From Pollenia angustigena (taxonomy: Eukaryota; Arthropoda; Insecta; Diptera; Polleniidae): a stretch of DNA of 64,000 nt. Position numbers and translations under genes: made by a program. The notes beneath the pieces were generated by a model. That model had not been told where the DNA came from and did not search any database. It saw nothing but the letters and a program-made list of their open reading frames with translations. How positions within the stretch are numbered: the stretch's first letter is position 1; each line of letters starts with the position of its first letter. Shown one piece after another: positions 1-10,160 of the stretch. The DNA is taken from assembly GCA_930367215.1 (NCBI GenBank), contig OV884056.1, positions 317,222,709 through 317,286,708 of the forward strand, in the 5' to 3' direction.

Positions 1-1290
1 AGAGGCCTTATCTTTAGATGTGTTTGTTTTATTTCTAAATGTCAGAATTTAATATTCTTGATTGTATTCCTACTGTTGATGTTGTAAATATAATTTTTTT
101 TTTGTGTTAAGAAATTAAAGAACACAAAGAAAAGAGGAAAAAGGAGAAACATAGAGAAAAGAACACAGAACAACTTTTTCAACTATTTAATTCTTATTAA
201 ATCCTAAATTCTTTTGTCATTGCAGACGAAATCCATTAGGATTTCCATTCACATATAAAGAGTACATGAGTATGTTATTTCGCATGAGTGTGTGTCACTC
301 TCAGTTGACGTTATTAAAATTCTTTAATCTTTCACAATAAAATTTAAAAGCCGTTATGTTTGTTTTGTTTGTGTTTTATTTGTTTGTTGCCTAAATTTTT
401 GTGAGATGAGATGAGACTTCAGTCTGTATGCGCTTGTGTGTATAAGTGTAAATTTTTGATTGTTTCAATTTCTTTTATTCCCCTTTGGATTTTACCATCA
501 TTTTAGATTATTTTGATTCTTTCTGTTTATGTTCATGTTTTGAAAATAGTATAATGAATGTGTGTGTATGTCTGCCTTTGTTGACGAACAAATCTTATCG
601 TATCAAATTTATTTGGTTGTTTTAATCTCACTATTATTTTTTGTTTATTTGCAGTTGTACTGCGTTTTTATTTGTTTTAATTTTTGCTTCTATGATTGTT
701 ATTTTTGTATTTGTCTAACTTTTTTCTTCTTCTTTTCGCGCATGGTTGACCCTAAAATCATTTTGAATGATTTAACGCAGGCACTTCATATCGAATGAAA
801 AAAAAGAAACAAAGAAAAAGAACGAACAATTATAAAACAAATGTTTTTTCGTGAAAGAAATTTCGCTTCACGTACTTTAAGTTTGTGTATTTTTTTAAAC
901 GTAACAATCAAATATACAGGCATGTCGTTACCAAAAATCCAAAAGGCAGTAAGCGGCAAAAATCGACTTCTTGGTTGATTTTATGATGCAAATAAATAAA
1001 ATGCATCAAAATTAATCAGCAGTCGTATTTGAATCTACTACTGTAGATTACGACCTTTTGGATTTAAGGTGACGATATGTACAAAAATATGTCTATTTAG
1101 CTTTAACATGAAAATGTTTGTGCGTAATTTGTAAGTACCTCTTCAGGGTTGAAAACACATTGCAGTTTTTGCTAATTTTTAATATTAAAGTTTTATATTC
1201 CATACTTATTAAAAATAACTCTCTGAAAAGGAAGTATTTTTATTTTTTATTTTTTAAACGACAAAACACTTATTTAAAAAGTTTTTGTGC
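1..1290. other. AT-rich DNA without a recognisable gene
   Basis: I see no coding region that resembles a known protein. The open frames present are short, low-complexity and rich in Phe, Leu, Lys and Asn, as expected by chance in DNA this AT-rich. No tRNA, terminal repeat or long inverted repeat was recognised. Confidence 0.6.
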
Positions 1291-1487
1291 ACTTCACCAC
1301 AGGTGGATATACCTTTATAAGTTTGTCAATCCGCTTGTAATTTCTACAATATTGATCTCAGACCCTATAAAAAATATATTTATATTCTTATTGCTTATGA
1401 GGAACCAAATTGATTCAACGATGTCCGTCTGCAGTGTGAATATTAAAATTGGGGTTTCCGAAGACCCCAGATATGATAGGGACTAGG
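1291..1487 (+). mobile_element. DINE-1-like (Helentron) 5' end fragment
   Basis: The stretch starts with the small palindrome TTCACCACAGGTGG, continues with an AGACCCTATAAA-type block, and contains ATGTCCGTCTG. The same blocks in the same order occur on the opposite strand at 5500-5703. The layout (short palindromic head, CCCTATAAAGTATATATATTC-like block, then ATGTCCGTCTG) matches my recollection of the Drosophila INE-1/DINE-1 head. The copy stops at a poly-A run near 1490, so it is truncated. The family assignment is inference; the repeat relationship is seen directly. Confidence 0.6.
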
Positions 1488-1835
1488 TAAAAAAAAAAAA
1501 AAATTATCACTTGTTTTTTGTCAACTAAAACTATTGCTTGAAAAGTATTTCAATTTAAATAATCTGATAATTGAATTAATTAGTTTTTTAGTTGAAAGAA
1601 AATTAAAAATAAAATATTGATTTAATTAATATTTTCATTGTTTTGAAATAAATTTTTAATTAAAATATTAATTAAATGACAAAAAATCTTAATTGATTTT
1701 TTGGTTAAGAAGCAATAATTTTAACTTGTTGAATTGGTGTTGGTAATTGTCAAAACCTTAGCTATATTTATTTAAATCAATTAACACATTGTTTAAAACG
1801 GCAAAGATTTTTGATAATTTTTTTAATTTAAATTA
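1488..1835. other. AT-rich spacer
   Basis: Starts with a poly-A run and continues as AT-rich sequence with many ATTAAT and TTAATT words. No gene or structured repeat is visible. Confidence 0.6.
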
Positions 1836-1915
1836 AAACAAGTAAGAGTGCTACATTCGGCTATGCCGAATCTTATAAACCCTTCACCATGATGAGATAA
1901 GAACAAAAAGTTATG
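1836..1915 (-). mobile_element. DINE-1-like (Helentron) 3' end
   Basis: Read on the minus strand this ends with a hairpin (ATTCGGCATAGCCGAAT) followed by a short spacer and CTTACTTGTTTT. A hairpin just before a CTTGTTTT-like terminus is the signature of DINE-1/Helitron-type 3' ends. The same terminus, with hairpin arm ATTCG and CTAACTTGTTTT, ends the longer element at 54821-55727. Only the terminal part is recognisable here. Confidence 0.6.
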
Positions 1916-2039
1916 TTCATAAATAACGTTCATTATATAGGTATAAATAAATATTAATTGAGCCACGCCAACTTTTCATTTCGTCATGCCGAAGAATATA
2001 AAAAACAAAAAATTTATATATGTATGTACCAGAAAAGCC

Positions 2040-2240
2040 AAAAAGTTATATTTTTAATACTTATAACCTATTCATACGCCACTGAGCACGAGTACAGGCA
2101 GGTATGACTACCAATAAGTATGAGCATGAATAAGTTTGTATATCGACCGGTATGAGTATGAACAAACACGCATGCTTATGGGTAATCCTTTGAATGCGGA
2201 TGAGTATAGGCATGTATCGTAAGTATCGACAAGTAACTTC
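2040..2240. repeat. Degenerate repeats of a GAGTATGA-like word
   Basis: Words such as GAGTATG, AGTATGAGCATGA and TGAGTATAGGCATG recur at irregular spacing just upstream of the Penelope-like coding remnant. A similar stretch lies downstream of that element at 4715-4830. This may be decayed minisatellite DNA or flanking sequence of the retroelement. Confidence 0.35.
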
Positions 2241-2291
2241 AACATTTTGTATGGGTTTTTTAAAGCAAGCAGTGTTGCCACGACCTAAAAA

Positions 2292-3101
2292 TGTATGTAT
2301 GATATGATGACCTATAGAAGAATTGATAAAGATCCCACATCAGCTTTACAAAGGAAAAATAATGAATTAGTAGATAAACTTTACAATCTAAATATAATAA
2401 CTGTGATAGAGAAACGAAGACTTAAACATGACGCGGCTTTTGCACCAAGAATTTATGGATTACCGAAGATCCATAAGGAAGGATTCCCACTTAGACCAAT
2501 CTGTTCATCAGTAAACTCACCATCTAGTGAATTATGTAAGTTTTTAATGAATATATTGAAGAAACTAACAGTGGATTCAGAGTTTAATGTAAGGGATGCG
2601 GTGCAATTTAGGAGTAAGGTAAATACTTGTGCAATAGAAGATGACGAAAAATTAGTTTCTTTTGACGTAATATCGCTTTTTCCGAGCATACCGGTTGATT
2701 TTGCAATTGACGTGATCAAAGATAAGTGGGAGGAGATCGAGGAATTAACAACAATACCCAAAGATTTATTTTTTAAAATATTAAAATTTTGTATTAAGGA
2801 AAATCGTTATTTTAAATATAAAGACAAAATCTATACACAAAGGAAGGGATTACCTATGGGATTACCAGCGTCCCCTATCGTGGCCGATATCGTGATGGAG
2901 GAACTTTTGCAGACTTGCATTCAAAGATTGGACTGTAAACCGAAAATTCTAACTAAATATGTGGATGACCTTTTTGGTATTGTAAAAACCAACGACATAA
3001 ATGAGATGCTAGAGGAGTTGAACCGCTTCCATACACAAATAAAATTCACTTTGAAACAAGAAATAAATGTGGACAATTACTATACCAGAGTATCAAGGTA
3101 A
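2292..3101 (+). pseudogene. Penelope-like retroelement reverse transcriptase, 5'-truncated
   Basis: A Penelope-like element (PLE) reverse transcriptase copies element RNA into DNA. The open frame starting at 2295 shows the RT motifs in order: a fingers region with YGLPKIHKEG (residues about 54-63) and LRPICSSV; motif A with SFDVISLFPSIP (catalytic Asp 124); motif B GLPMGLPASP (185-194); and motif C KYVDDLFG with YVDD at 222-225. An in-frame stop lies three codons before the start and the N-terminal region usual for the family is missing, so the copy is 5'-truncated. The frame ends at 3101, just after the RT core, and homologous sequence continues in another frame. The family call is firm because a GIY-YIG-like domain follows. 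It cannot encode a complete protein as it stands. Confidence 0.85.
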
Positions 3102-3430
3102 TTAGATCGGGTAACAAACTGAAAATAGACTGGTATCAAAAACCTACATCGTCAGGTAGAATAATAAACTTTCATTCGTGCCAGCCAAAAAACATTATTA
3201 TGAACACCGCCAACAACTTAATAAAAAGAGTTTTAACTATAAGTGATGCACTTTTTCACCAGGATAATATGACGAAAATAAAAGAAATATTGAAGAAAAA
3301 TGCATTCCCAGACAATATTATTAAAAGACTCTTACAAGTAGAAAACAGACAAACCAGAGAAATAGATGGAAATCAAAAATGGTATAAATCAATGACATAT
3401 GAATGTGCCAGGAATTTCCGAGAGGATTGA
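3102..3430 (+). pseudogene. Penelope-like element, linker between RT and endonuclease
   Basis: After a frameshift near 3090-3105, the next frame reads through a region with WYQKPTSSGR, an N/H-rich stretch, and LLQVENRQ. This is typical of the PLE thumb/linker region between the RT core and the endonuclease. A second frameshift near 3400 returns to the first frame, in which the endonuclease is read. The methionine at 3200 is internal and should not be taken as a gene start. Confidence 0.75.
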
Positions 3431-3905
3431 AAAATCTGACATCTATGATAAGGAAAACTATAAAATAGCACCTAGATCGGAAAACACTTTACGACAACTT
3501 TTTTCAAAAACCAAAAGTAAGCTGGATAAAATGGAAAAATCTAATTTGATTTACAAAATAAATTGTAATGGTGACGAAACCAATGTATGTAAAAAGGTAT
3601 ATGTTGGTACAACAAAAAACAAACTTAAGACAAGATTAGCAGGACATAAATCTGACCTGAAAAATATAAATAAAACTTCAACACAAAAAACCGCACTTCT
3701 AGCCCATTGTGCAGAAAAAGGGCACACACCAAACTTCGACAATGTGGATATATTGCAAAGAGAGGAAAAATACCATAGACGCTATACACTAGAAATGTTA
3801 AATATAATAAACACAAGCAAAGAGTACCGAATGAACTTTAAGAGTGATTTAGAGACGAGCTCAGAAAACAATATTTCGAAATATTGGAAAAAATTTTTTA
3901 AATAA
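3399..3905 (+). pseudogene. Penelope-like element GIY-YIG endonuclease domain
   Basis: The C-terminal domain of Penelope-like elements nicks target DNA. The frame shows IYKINC (residues 51-56, the GIY strand), VYVGTTKNKLKTRL (67-80) with YVG in the YIG position and a conserved Arg (79), an H/C-containing loop with AHCAEKGH, and RRYTLEMLNI (127-136) with the expected catalytic Glu (132). Key residues look intact, but the domain is cut off from the RT by two frameshifts. It ends with FFK and a stop at 3903-3905, then AT-rich DNA that could be the element's 3' UTR. Confidence 0.82.
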
Positions 3906-5203
3906 ATAAAAAAATATAAAAAACCTGACCTTGAGCTTAACGAATTATTTACATTAAAATGTATGTTAAAGTTATATTAAAACATAAATATTTGCTATCA
4001 AATTAAAATAATGCTTCTTAAGCTATAATAAATTATAATCTTTTTTACGAAAGAGGTTTTTTATAAAAATAATTAAAAAAGGAGGCTATCAACTATTTTG
4101 GGATCTTTTCTGTTTCTTTTTTTATGTTTCCAGCAAAAGAGAAATCTTAATCTAATGCTGCGTTGCAGGCAGGAAATATCACAAAATTCTTGATTCTTAT
4201 TAAGACACATTGTGGAGTTATTTTTCCACCATAGCAAAAGGCTAAAATTTTCGTTGGCATACTGATTGACTTCAGCAATTAAATTTTAAACCATTTTTTA
4301 ACGTCTTAAAAATGCAACTGGCAACAGATAAACTACTCAAACTCATAATATGTATGAATGTATTTACCTCATTTCTCATTTCTTAACTGCGAATATGAAT
4401 ATTCGATTTTTTTTTTTTTTGATTACGGTAACTTTTTCTGTTGTTATTAAGAACGATTAAAATAACACGACGTATTTTAATTTGCATCCATTTAGTAATT
4501 TTTTTAGATTTTCTTAAATAAGAACGCAAATCTTTATATTACAGAAATTTTTTTAAAGTCAACAATCGTTTTTCAATAAAATTTTGTTGAATTGTAATTA
4601 AACGATTTTGAAAACGTATTTATTTGTGATTCAGCAATTTGGAAAAAAAAAATTCTGGCAACATTTATGAAAAAAATTTAACAAAAAAAAAATTTTTTTT
4701 GAAGTCAATGCTATAACAATGTTGTATTGCGAGTATGAAACACAATAAGTATGATAACAAACATGAATGAAATCAAATGCGCATGGATATACACAAGTAT
4801 GAGAATAAACAGATACGAGTACGCACACGTATTGAAAATTGTCGATATGTGCTAGAGTACTTTAATTTTTTTTATACCCATTGACTTTCTCTGATATGTA
4901 CCTGTGCCTGTTTCCTCTTTTGCCAAAGTTGATGTTTGAAATTCGTTTTATAATCTTAAAATCGTTTTTTAAAACATAAAAAATTTAATAAAAAAAATGA
5001 AAAAAAATTCTTTTTGGGATTCGAACTGGCATTATCATCAGTCTCAGGAGAGAACTTAACAACTCGGCTACGAATGGTTTTACTAAAGAAGCGTTAAATT
5101 AAAATTTATTGAGTCTATGAGTTTGTTTCTTTATTTGAGCGGCATATCATATACATGCAATAATGTGTATGTGTATGCGTAAAATTAAACACATAAATAA
5201 AAT
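3906..5203. other. AT-rich DNA after the Penelope-like element
   Basis: Probably begins with the retroelement's 3' UTR. The rest is AT-rich with a poly-T run near 4408-4421. I see no gene. A degenerate GAGTATGA-like stretch is listed separately. Confidence 0.5.
4715..4830. repeat. Degenerate GAGTATGA-like repeats
   Basis: GCGAGTATGA, AAGTATGATAAC, CAAGTATGAGAAT and ACGAGTACG recur here. The words resemble those at 2040-2240 on the other side of the Penelope-like element. Confidence 0.3.
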
Positions 5204-5703
5204 TCACCACTTGTAGTGAAGGGTATAAAAAACAACAAAAAAAAAAAAAAAAAAAAAACACATTACCAACACGGTATTACCATAGCCACTGTATGACCGT
5301 AGAATCCAAAATTGAATGGGTTTGTATGGTATGTTTATGTCGTTTTGGGTAAACAGTGTTGGTATGGTAATGTCACGTCTAATTGGACCTTTAAAGGAAA
5401 AAATTTGAGGCAGTCGTTGTTTTTTACTCATATCTCAGGCATTTGCGGACCGATCTTGCTGAATTTCAATAGCAAACAATTTCGGACCATATGTGACATA
5501 AATGTATAATAACCTGGCCCCTATCATATATGGGGTCTTCGGAAAACCCATTTCAACGGACAGACGGACATCGTTAAATTAACTTCGCTTCTCATAAGGA
5601 CCCAGAATATATATACTTTATAGGGTCTAACATCAATATTATAGAAATTACAATTGGAATGACAAACTTATATATACCCTATTCACCACCTGTGGTGAAT
5701 ATT
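5204..5703 (-). mobile_element. DINE-1-like (Helentron) non-autonomous element
   Basis: Both ends carry the same short palindrome beside ATACCCT or AGGGTAT: TTCACCACCTGTGGTGAA at 5685-5702 and TTCACCACTTGTAGTGAA at 5205-5222. The minus strand begins with the head also seen at 1291-1487, including AGACCCTATAAAGTATATAT and ATGTCCGTCTGTCCGTT. A run of about 20 A or T lies next to the low-coordinate end. No protein is encoded. The element probably relied on enzymes supplied by autonomous relatives. Confidence 0.6.
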
Positions 5704-6274
5704 TGCAATTTAAAATTTTTAGTAATCTATATAATCATTTTGGTAATGGTTGCAAAATCAACAAATTGTTTGCTTGATTCTACGATTTTTGGTGATAAGA
5801 GAACATTTTAAATTTTATTTTCTATTAAAATTCAGCCTGAATGAACCTTAAATGGCTGTGGTATGACCAAAAACCACGACGGACTCTTATTTTACCCATA
5901 AATCCCTTGTTGTTTTGTTATGTTTATCTGGAGAACGGTAAGAGCCAAAGTTACGGCAAAATGTGGGCTGGATTGGAGAAAATGACCAGCTACAAATATA
6001 TAATGATGTATAATTAGACGAGAATACAACGAATACGATGATACAACGGGCTTGTGAATTGGATAATTATTATTTAAATTTTACAAATTTGGTTGTGGTT
6101 TTGACAACTTTATGGTTTTTTTTTTAAATTTAACGTCTGTTTAATTTCGAACGGAAACGTATGATTCGAGGGTAAAAATAACTCATGGGACATTAACGAT
6201 AGAATATTATTGTTCGGGAGCAAACAAAATTTCGGGGAAATGAAAAGTTCGCAATTTTCCACGATAATGGTATA
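5704..6274. other. AT-rich DNA, nothing recognised
   Basis: No coding similarity, terminal repeat or RNA gene was found in this interval. Confidence 0.5.
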
Positions 6275-6510
6275 CAGGGGTCTAATCACCGCATACGATA
6301 TAGAGCAAAATTTATAAAAATTATTTATTTTGGTATCATGAAACTCGATATCGAATGAAATGATTAAATTTGAAATAAAAGCATAAGATATCGAGTAACT
6401 CTACATTACGTTTATCGAGCTGTTATTCGATACGTCAGTGTCGTCCGTATGCAAAAAAAATCGATAGTTTATTCGATACGATAATATCGAATGCGGTGAT
6501 AAGACCCCTG
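6275..6510. mobile_element. MITE with CAGGGGTC termini and internal TATCGA motifs
   Basis: The left end CAGGGGTCTAATCACCGCAT and the right end (read on the minus strand) CAGGGGTCTTATCACCGCAT are inverted copies over about 27 bp. The 236-bp interior holds many ATCGA, TCGATA or TATCGA words. There is no coding capacity. Flanks contain TA-rich sequence but no clear duplication, so the superfamily is open. Confidence 0.75.
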
Positions 6511-8099
6511 GTATTGTTTTCTTCACAGCGTAACAAAATGTATTTTTAAATCTTTTTACTTTATTTCTACGCGATATTCATCGCGTTTAGCGGGTATTTA
6601 CCCTTTTAAATCTATAATAAACTTAAAAATATTTTAAGAAAATGTATTTCTTAGATCAAAAATTTAAATTTTAAACCAACTTTTCTTTTATTTATCTTTT
6701 ACACAGTTTTTTTTTGTTTGGGTTAAAAGCAAAACGAGGAAATTCAAATTGTAAAACAAATTTTTTTTTCACTTAATTTTTAAAGCTAAACTAACTGCTG
6801 AATTATTTATAGAAAAAATATTTTCAAATCACAGTTTAAATAGTGCTCCCCACTGACAAAGTACTGACATTACAAGTGAATGATGGCAGATACTAGTTTG
6901 TTGTGGAAGATTTAGACAGTAATTTAAAATAAATTCCAAAGCAACAACAAATACGTTTAAATGTAAGTATTTGAGAAGATTTGCACTGGTTTTAACAATG
7001 AACCCAAAAGGGAAATTACGGTGCAAAAATCAACATTAATGGCAGTCAAATACGTTTTGGGTGTCTTGGGTTTTTTGTACCAAAATGTTTAAACGAGTTA
7101 CACAGAAGGCGAATGGTGAATGAGTCAGGTAGAAGGCCAAAAGACATATAGAAGTTGAAAGAATTACAAAAAAGGATTTAAACGGTTACAAGTTAACATT
7201 TAAGCCATTTAATGTTAAATGTTGGGTTAAAATAAAAAGTAAGCTAAAAGGATAAAAATTTTTTTTAGAAAATTGTTTAAACCAAAAAAAAGTACAAATA
7301 TTTTAATTTAAAATTTTTCCTGGGAGCTTTAAGAATTTAAATAATTTTTTGGTGAAGGGTAAAACTTCAGAGATTTAACGCGATAAGTGTTTAAGTAAGT
7401 AATGTACTCTTTGTTAGTACAAATAATGGATCTCATTAGATTTATTATCTTCATCGTTGAATACAGTTTTTTAAAAGTTTGCTTATTACATTTAACAAAA
7501 ATATTCATTAATATAAAATTGGATATATGGCCATGTTCTGGATATCGAAGTTGATTAAAATTCAAGATGATGAAGGTTTTTAGTTAATTTTTTTTAATGA
7601 CCTTTTTTATGTTTAAAAGTAGTTCTGGAAATGATAAATGCAACCTTAAGTATTAGGGTCAGAGTTATTCTCAAAATTTCAATATCACCCGAATTCGGTT
7701 TTTAGAACATGAAAGGTAGAAGTTATAGAATAATGAATTGGAGGAAAAAGAGCTCTCAGAATATAAATAAGCTGCTGAAATTAAGCAATTTCGATTTAAG
7801 TAAAGTAACAATTTTTTAGTAACGAAATCGCGTAGATTTTTGAAATGATTAAAGAGCTATACAAACCACGCAAGCGGTTTTATTAAAGACAAAGGAATGA
7901 GGCATGTGTGTTCCAAAATTAAAAATTTTGAAATGGCCAAATAAACTACAAGAGCAGTTTGACAAAAACAATAAGATTTGTGTAAAATTAATCTAATGAA
8001 TATAAAAAATATATATATTTACCCAGACCCTTTTACTCCTGTAATGATCATAGTTCCCTATCAAGTTTATTCCAGTATCTTGACTACCTTGTAGATTCC
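6511..8099. other. AT-rich DNA, nothing recognised
   Basis: Long low-complexity AT-rich stretch. Its open frames are short and unlike known proteins. Confidence 0.5.
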
Positions 8100-8345
8100 A
8101 GTCTATAGCTTGTTCGGCGGCGTAATCTGCTAGTTTACGCCACTTGTGTTCAATCGAGCATCATTTTCGTTTCTGGGCTTCCATTTATATCGACAGCTGG
8201 TTTGTTGCTGCTCATAGATAGATGCTGGATATTGTTGAGGTCCAATCTTACGTAGGCATTTGTTCAAGAACACTTAAATGGAGTGAATATCACGTAATTA
8301 TGCGTTCCATGTTTCGCATCCATACAAAATTGTTGATTTGGCGTT
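8100..8345 (-). pseudogene. LINE C-terminal scrap (same family type as 13263-14750)
   Basis: Read on the minus strand, three frames in turn show remains of the C-terminal region of a LINE reverse transcriptase: FLYGCETWNA near 8305-8335, VFLNKCLRKI near 8240-8275, and KLADYAAEQAIDWNLQG near 8100-8155. The LLYG(C/S)ETW and F(I/L)N(R/K)CLR signatures also occur in the LINEs at 13.2 and 24.7 kb. It is heavily frameshifted and retains no RT core. Confidence 0.5.
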
Positions 8346-8759
8346 GGAATTAAACAGGTTAATTTAAGTTCTTCGTGATATGAATGAACACAGGGTTTAT
8401 AGGCTTTTTGCACTGATCAACATTTTACATCTACCATCAAAGATGTTTAACAATTTTTGTTAAAAATAGTTTTGTTGGCGGTGACCATAATGAAAAATGT
8501 GTTTTCTCTGGGTATAGTGAATAGACCTTTATTACGATGTATGGTACTGGTGGGGACTCCCTTGCATGCTAATGCGTTTCATTTAGCAGAATTGTTAAGA
8601 GTATAAATTATCTTCTCAAATTTTATGAATGTAAGGTAAAGTGGTGTTCTCCATTTGACTGACTACTCCAAAGGATGGTTAAATTTTAAGGGCCGATGTT
8701 GAGTGTGAACCACACCTAAACGTGAAGTATTTTTCTGCCTTTCATTTGACATTTCTCAA

Positions 8760-10055
8760 TTTCAGACAAACTCAGTTCGAACCACTGAAAGATACACAAT
8801 CGAGCAACGCGTTAAAGTCATTCAGCCTTATTATGAAAATGGGCGTTAAAATCAAAATGCATATCGTGATTCACTGTTGAGACACATTTTCACCTCAGTG
8901 GATTCGTCAATAAGCAGAATTGCCACATTTGGGCTTTTGATAATACAAGAGTGATTGTCGAAAAACCAATGTAAACATAAAGAGTGACTGTTTGGTGCGG
9001 TTTATGGGCTGGCGGCATCATCGGGCCGTATTTTTTTCCAAGATGACGCCGGTCAGGCAGTAACTGTGAATGGTGCTCGCTATCATGAGATGATAACGAA
9101 CTTTATACGGCCCGAATTGGCAGATATGGATGTGGACGATATGTGGTTTCAACAGGACAGTGCCGCACAGCTAACGAAACAATGGGGGGGGGGAGGGGTG
9201 CTTTAAACCATGTGAGATAAGGCCATGATGGCTTTCTTGCTCAATTGAATGGGATATAAAGCCACAATGGCCTTATCTCACACATCATTTTGCGAAATGA
9301 GAGATATAGCCATATTTTTTTTCGCAAACGAGAGATAAAGCCATATTTTTCCAGAATATTGTTATGCATGGCGTAAACATTCCGTAAAAGGGAAAATCCT
9401 TATTTGTCATTGAAAAACATTTTTTTATTCTTGTGACGCACGCAGGAAAACTTAATTCAGCGAAACCACCTGCCGCGTCCTACTGGAGGAAAAAACCCCT
9501 AAGCACGGCCGCAAGCCGCCACGCAGAAAATCTTTTGTATGCGAAGCTAGATTTCAATACTTAACTTTAGTGTCTCCGGAACTGAAATGAGAGATAAAGG
9601 CATTTTCTAATATTGCTAATGTGAGCTAAGGCCATGATGGCTTTATCTCCCATTCAAATGAAAAAAAAAATAAAAAGGCTTTATCTCTCTATTGAATGAG
9701 AGATAAAGCCATCATGGCCTTATCTCACATGGTATTAACGCACCCCCCCAACAATGGCTCTTTTGCGCGACAAATTCAATGGCCGTGTTATCTCACGTGG
9801 TGGCGATGTCAATTGGCCGCAAAGATCATGTGATTTGACAACGTTGGACTTCTTTCTTTGGGGTTATTTGAAAGAAAAGGTGTAGGTCGATAAGCCAGCA
9901 AAAATTCAAGAGCTAAAGCATGAGATAATTCGGCACATTAACGGCATAGAACATCAATTATGCCTCAGCGTCTTCGAAAATTTAGACCATCGGATGGAGG
10001 TGTGCCGCCGAGGTCACGACGACCATTTGGCCGATATTTTGTTCCATACATAATT
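8760..10055 (+). pseudogene. Mariner-like transposase, deleted and interrupted
   Basis: The gene once encoded a cut-and-paste DDE/D transposase. The N-terminal helix-turn-helix region starts near RYTIEQRVKVIQ (8782-8820). After a deletion near 8940 come TVWCGLWAGG, a GPYFFQDD-like strand and MWFQQDSAA (second catalytic Asp, near 9150-9170). The reading is then broken at 9186-9749 by a MITE. Beyond it follow a DLTTLDFFLWGYLKEK-like block (third catalytic Asp, near 9835-9880) and a C-terminal VCRRGHDDHLADILFHT-like end. The FSDEAHF-like block with the first Asp is missing, apparently lost in the deletion. Stops are also present, so this is a dead copy. Confidence 0.85.
9186..9749. mobile_element. 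MITE with GAGATAAAGCCAT arrays inside a transposase
   Basis: This 564-bp insertion splits the mariner-like transposase and is flanked by a perfect 8-bp duplication, AACAATGG, at 9178-9185 and 9750-9757. Its ends are inverted copies beginning with a G run and continuing CCATGTGAGATAAGGCCATG; the similarity extends about 45 bp. The palindromic word GAGATAAGGCCATNATGGC and shortened forms (GAGATAAAGCCAT, GAGATATAGCCAT) recur about nine times in both orientations, crowded toward both ends. The centre (about 9440-9560) is GC-richer and unrelated. An 8-bp duplication fits hAT-like or P-like transposition, but the G-run terminus is unusual for hAT. Confidence 0.85.
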
Positions 10056-10160
10056 GAACCATACCAATATTATCATAATAAAAAGAAATGACAGTAATTT
10101 CCTTAATAATTTGTGTTTTATTCAAAATCAACATCGGCCCTTAAAATTTAACCACCATTT

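Larger units (their letters stand above)
8665..10160 (+). mobile_element. Mariner-like DNA transposon, defective
   Basis: Inverted termini are clear: the 26 bases from 8677 (GGTTAAATTTTAAGGGCCGA...) are repeated in inverted form and almost perfectly at 10128-10156. They bracket a decayed mariner-type transposase. Without the 564-bp MITE inside it, the element would be about 0.9 kb, so an internal deletion has removed roughly a third of a usual ~1.3 kb element. The exact outer ends are uncertain by about 10 bp. Confidence 0.8.

Noticed and set aside
562..798. Open frame of 78 codons near the window start
   Set aside because: Dominated by Phe, Leu, Cys and Tyr from T-rich DNA; no domain or initiation context, and such frames are common by chance here.
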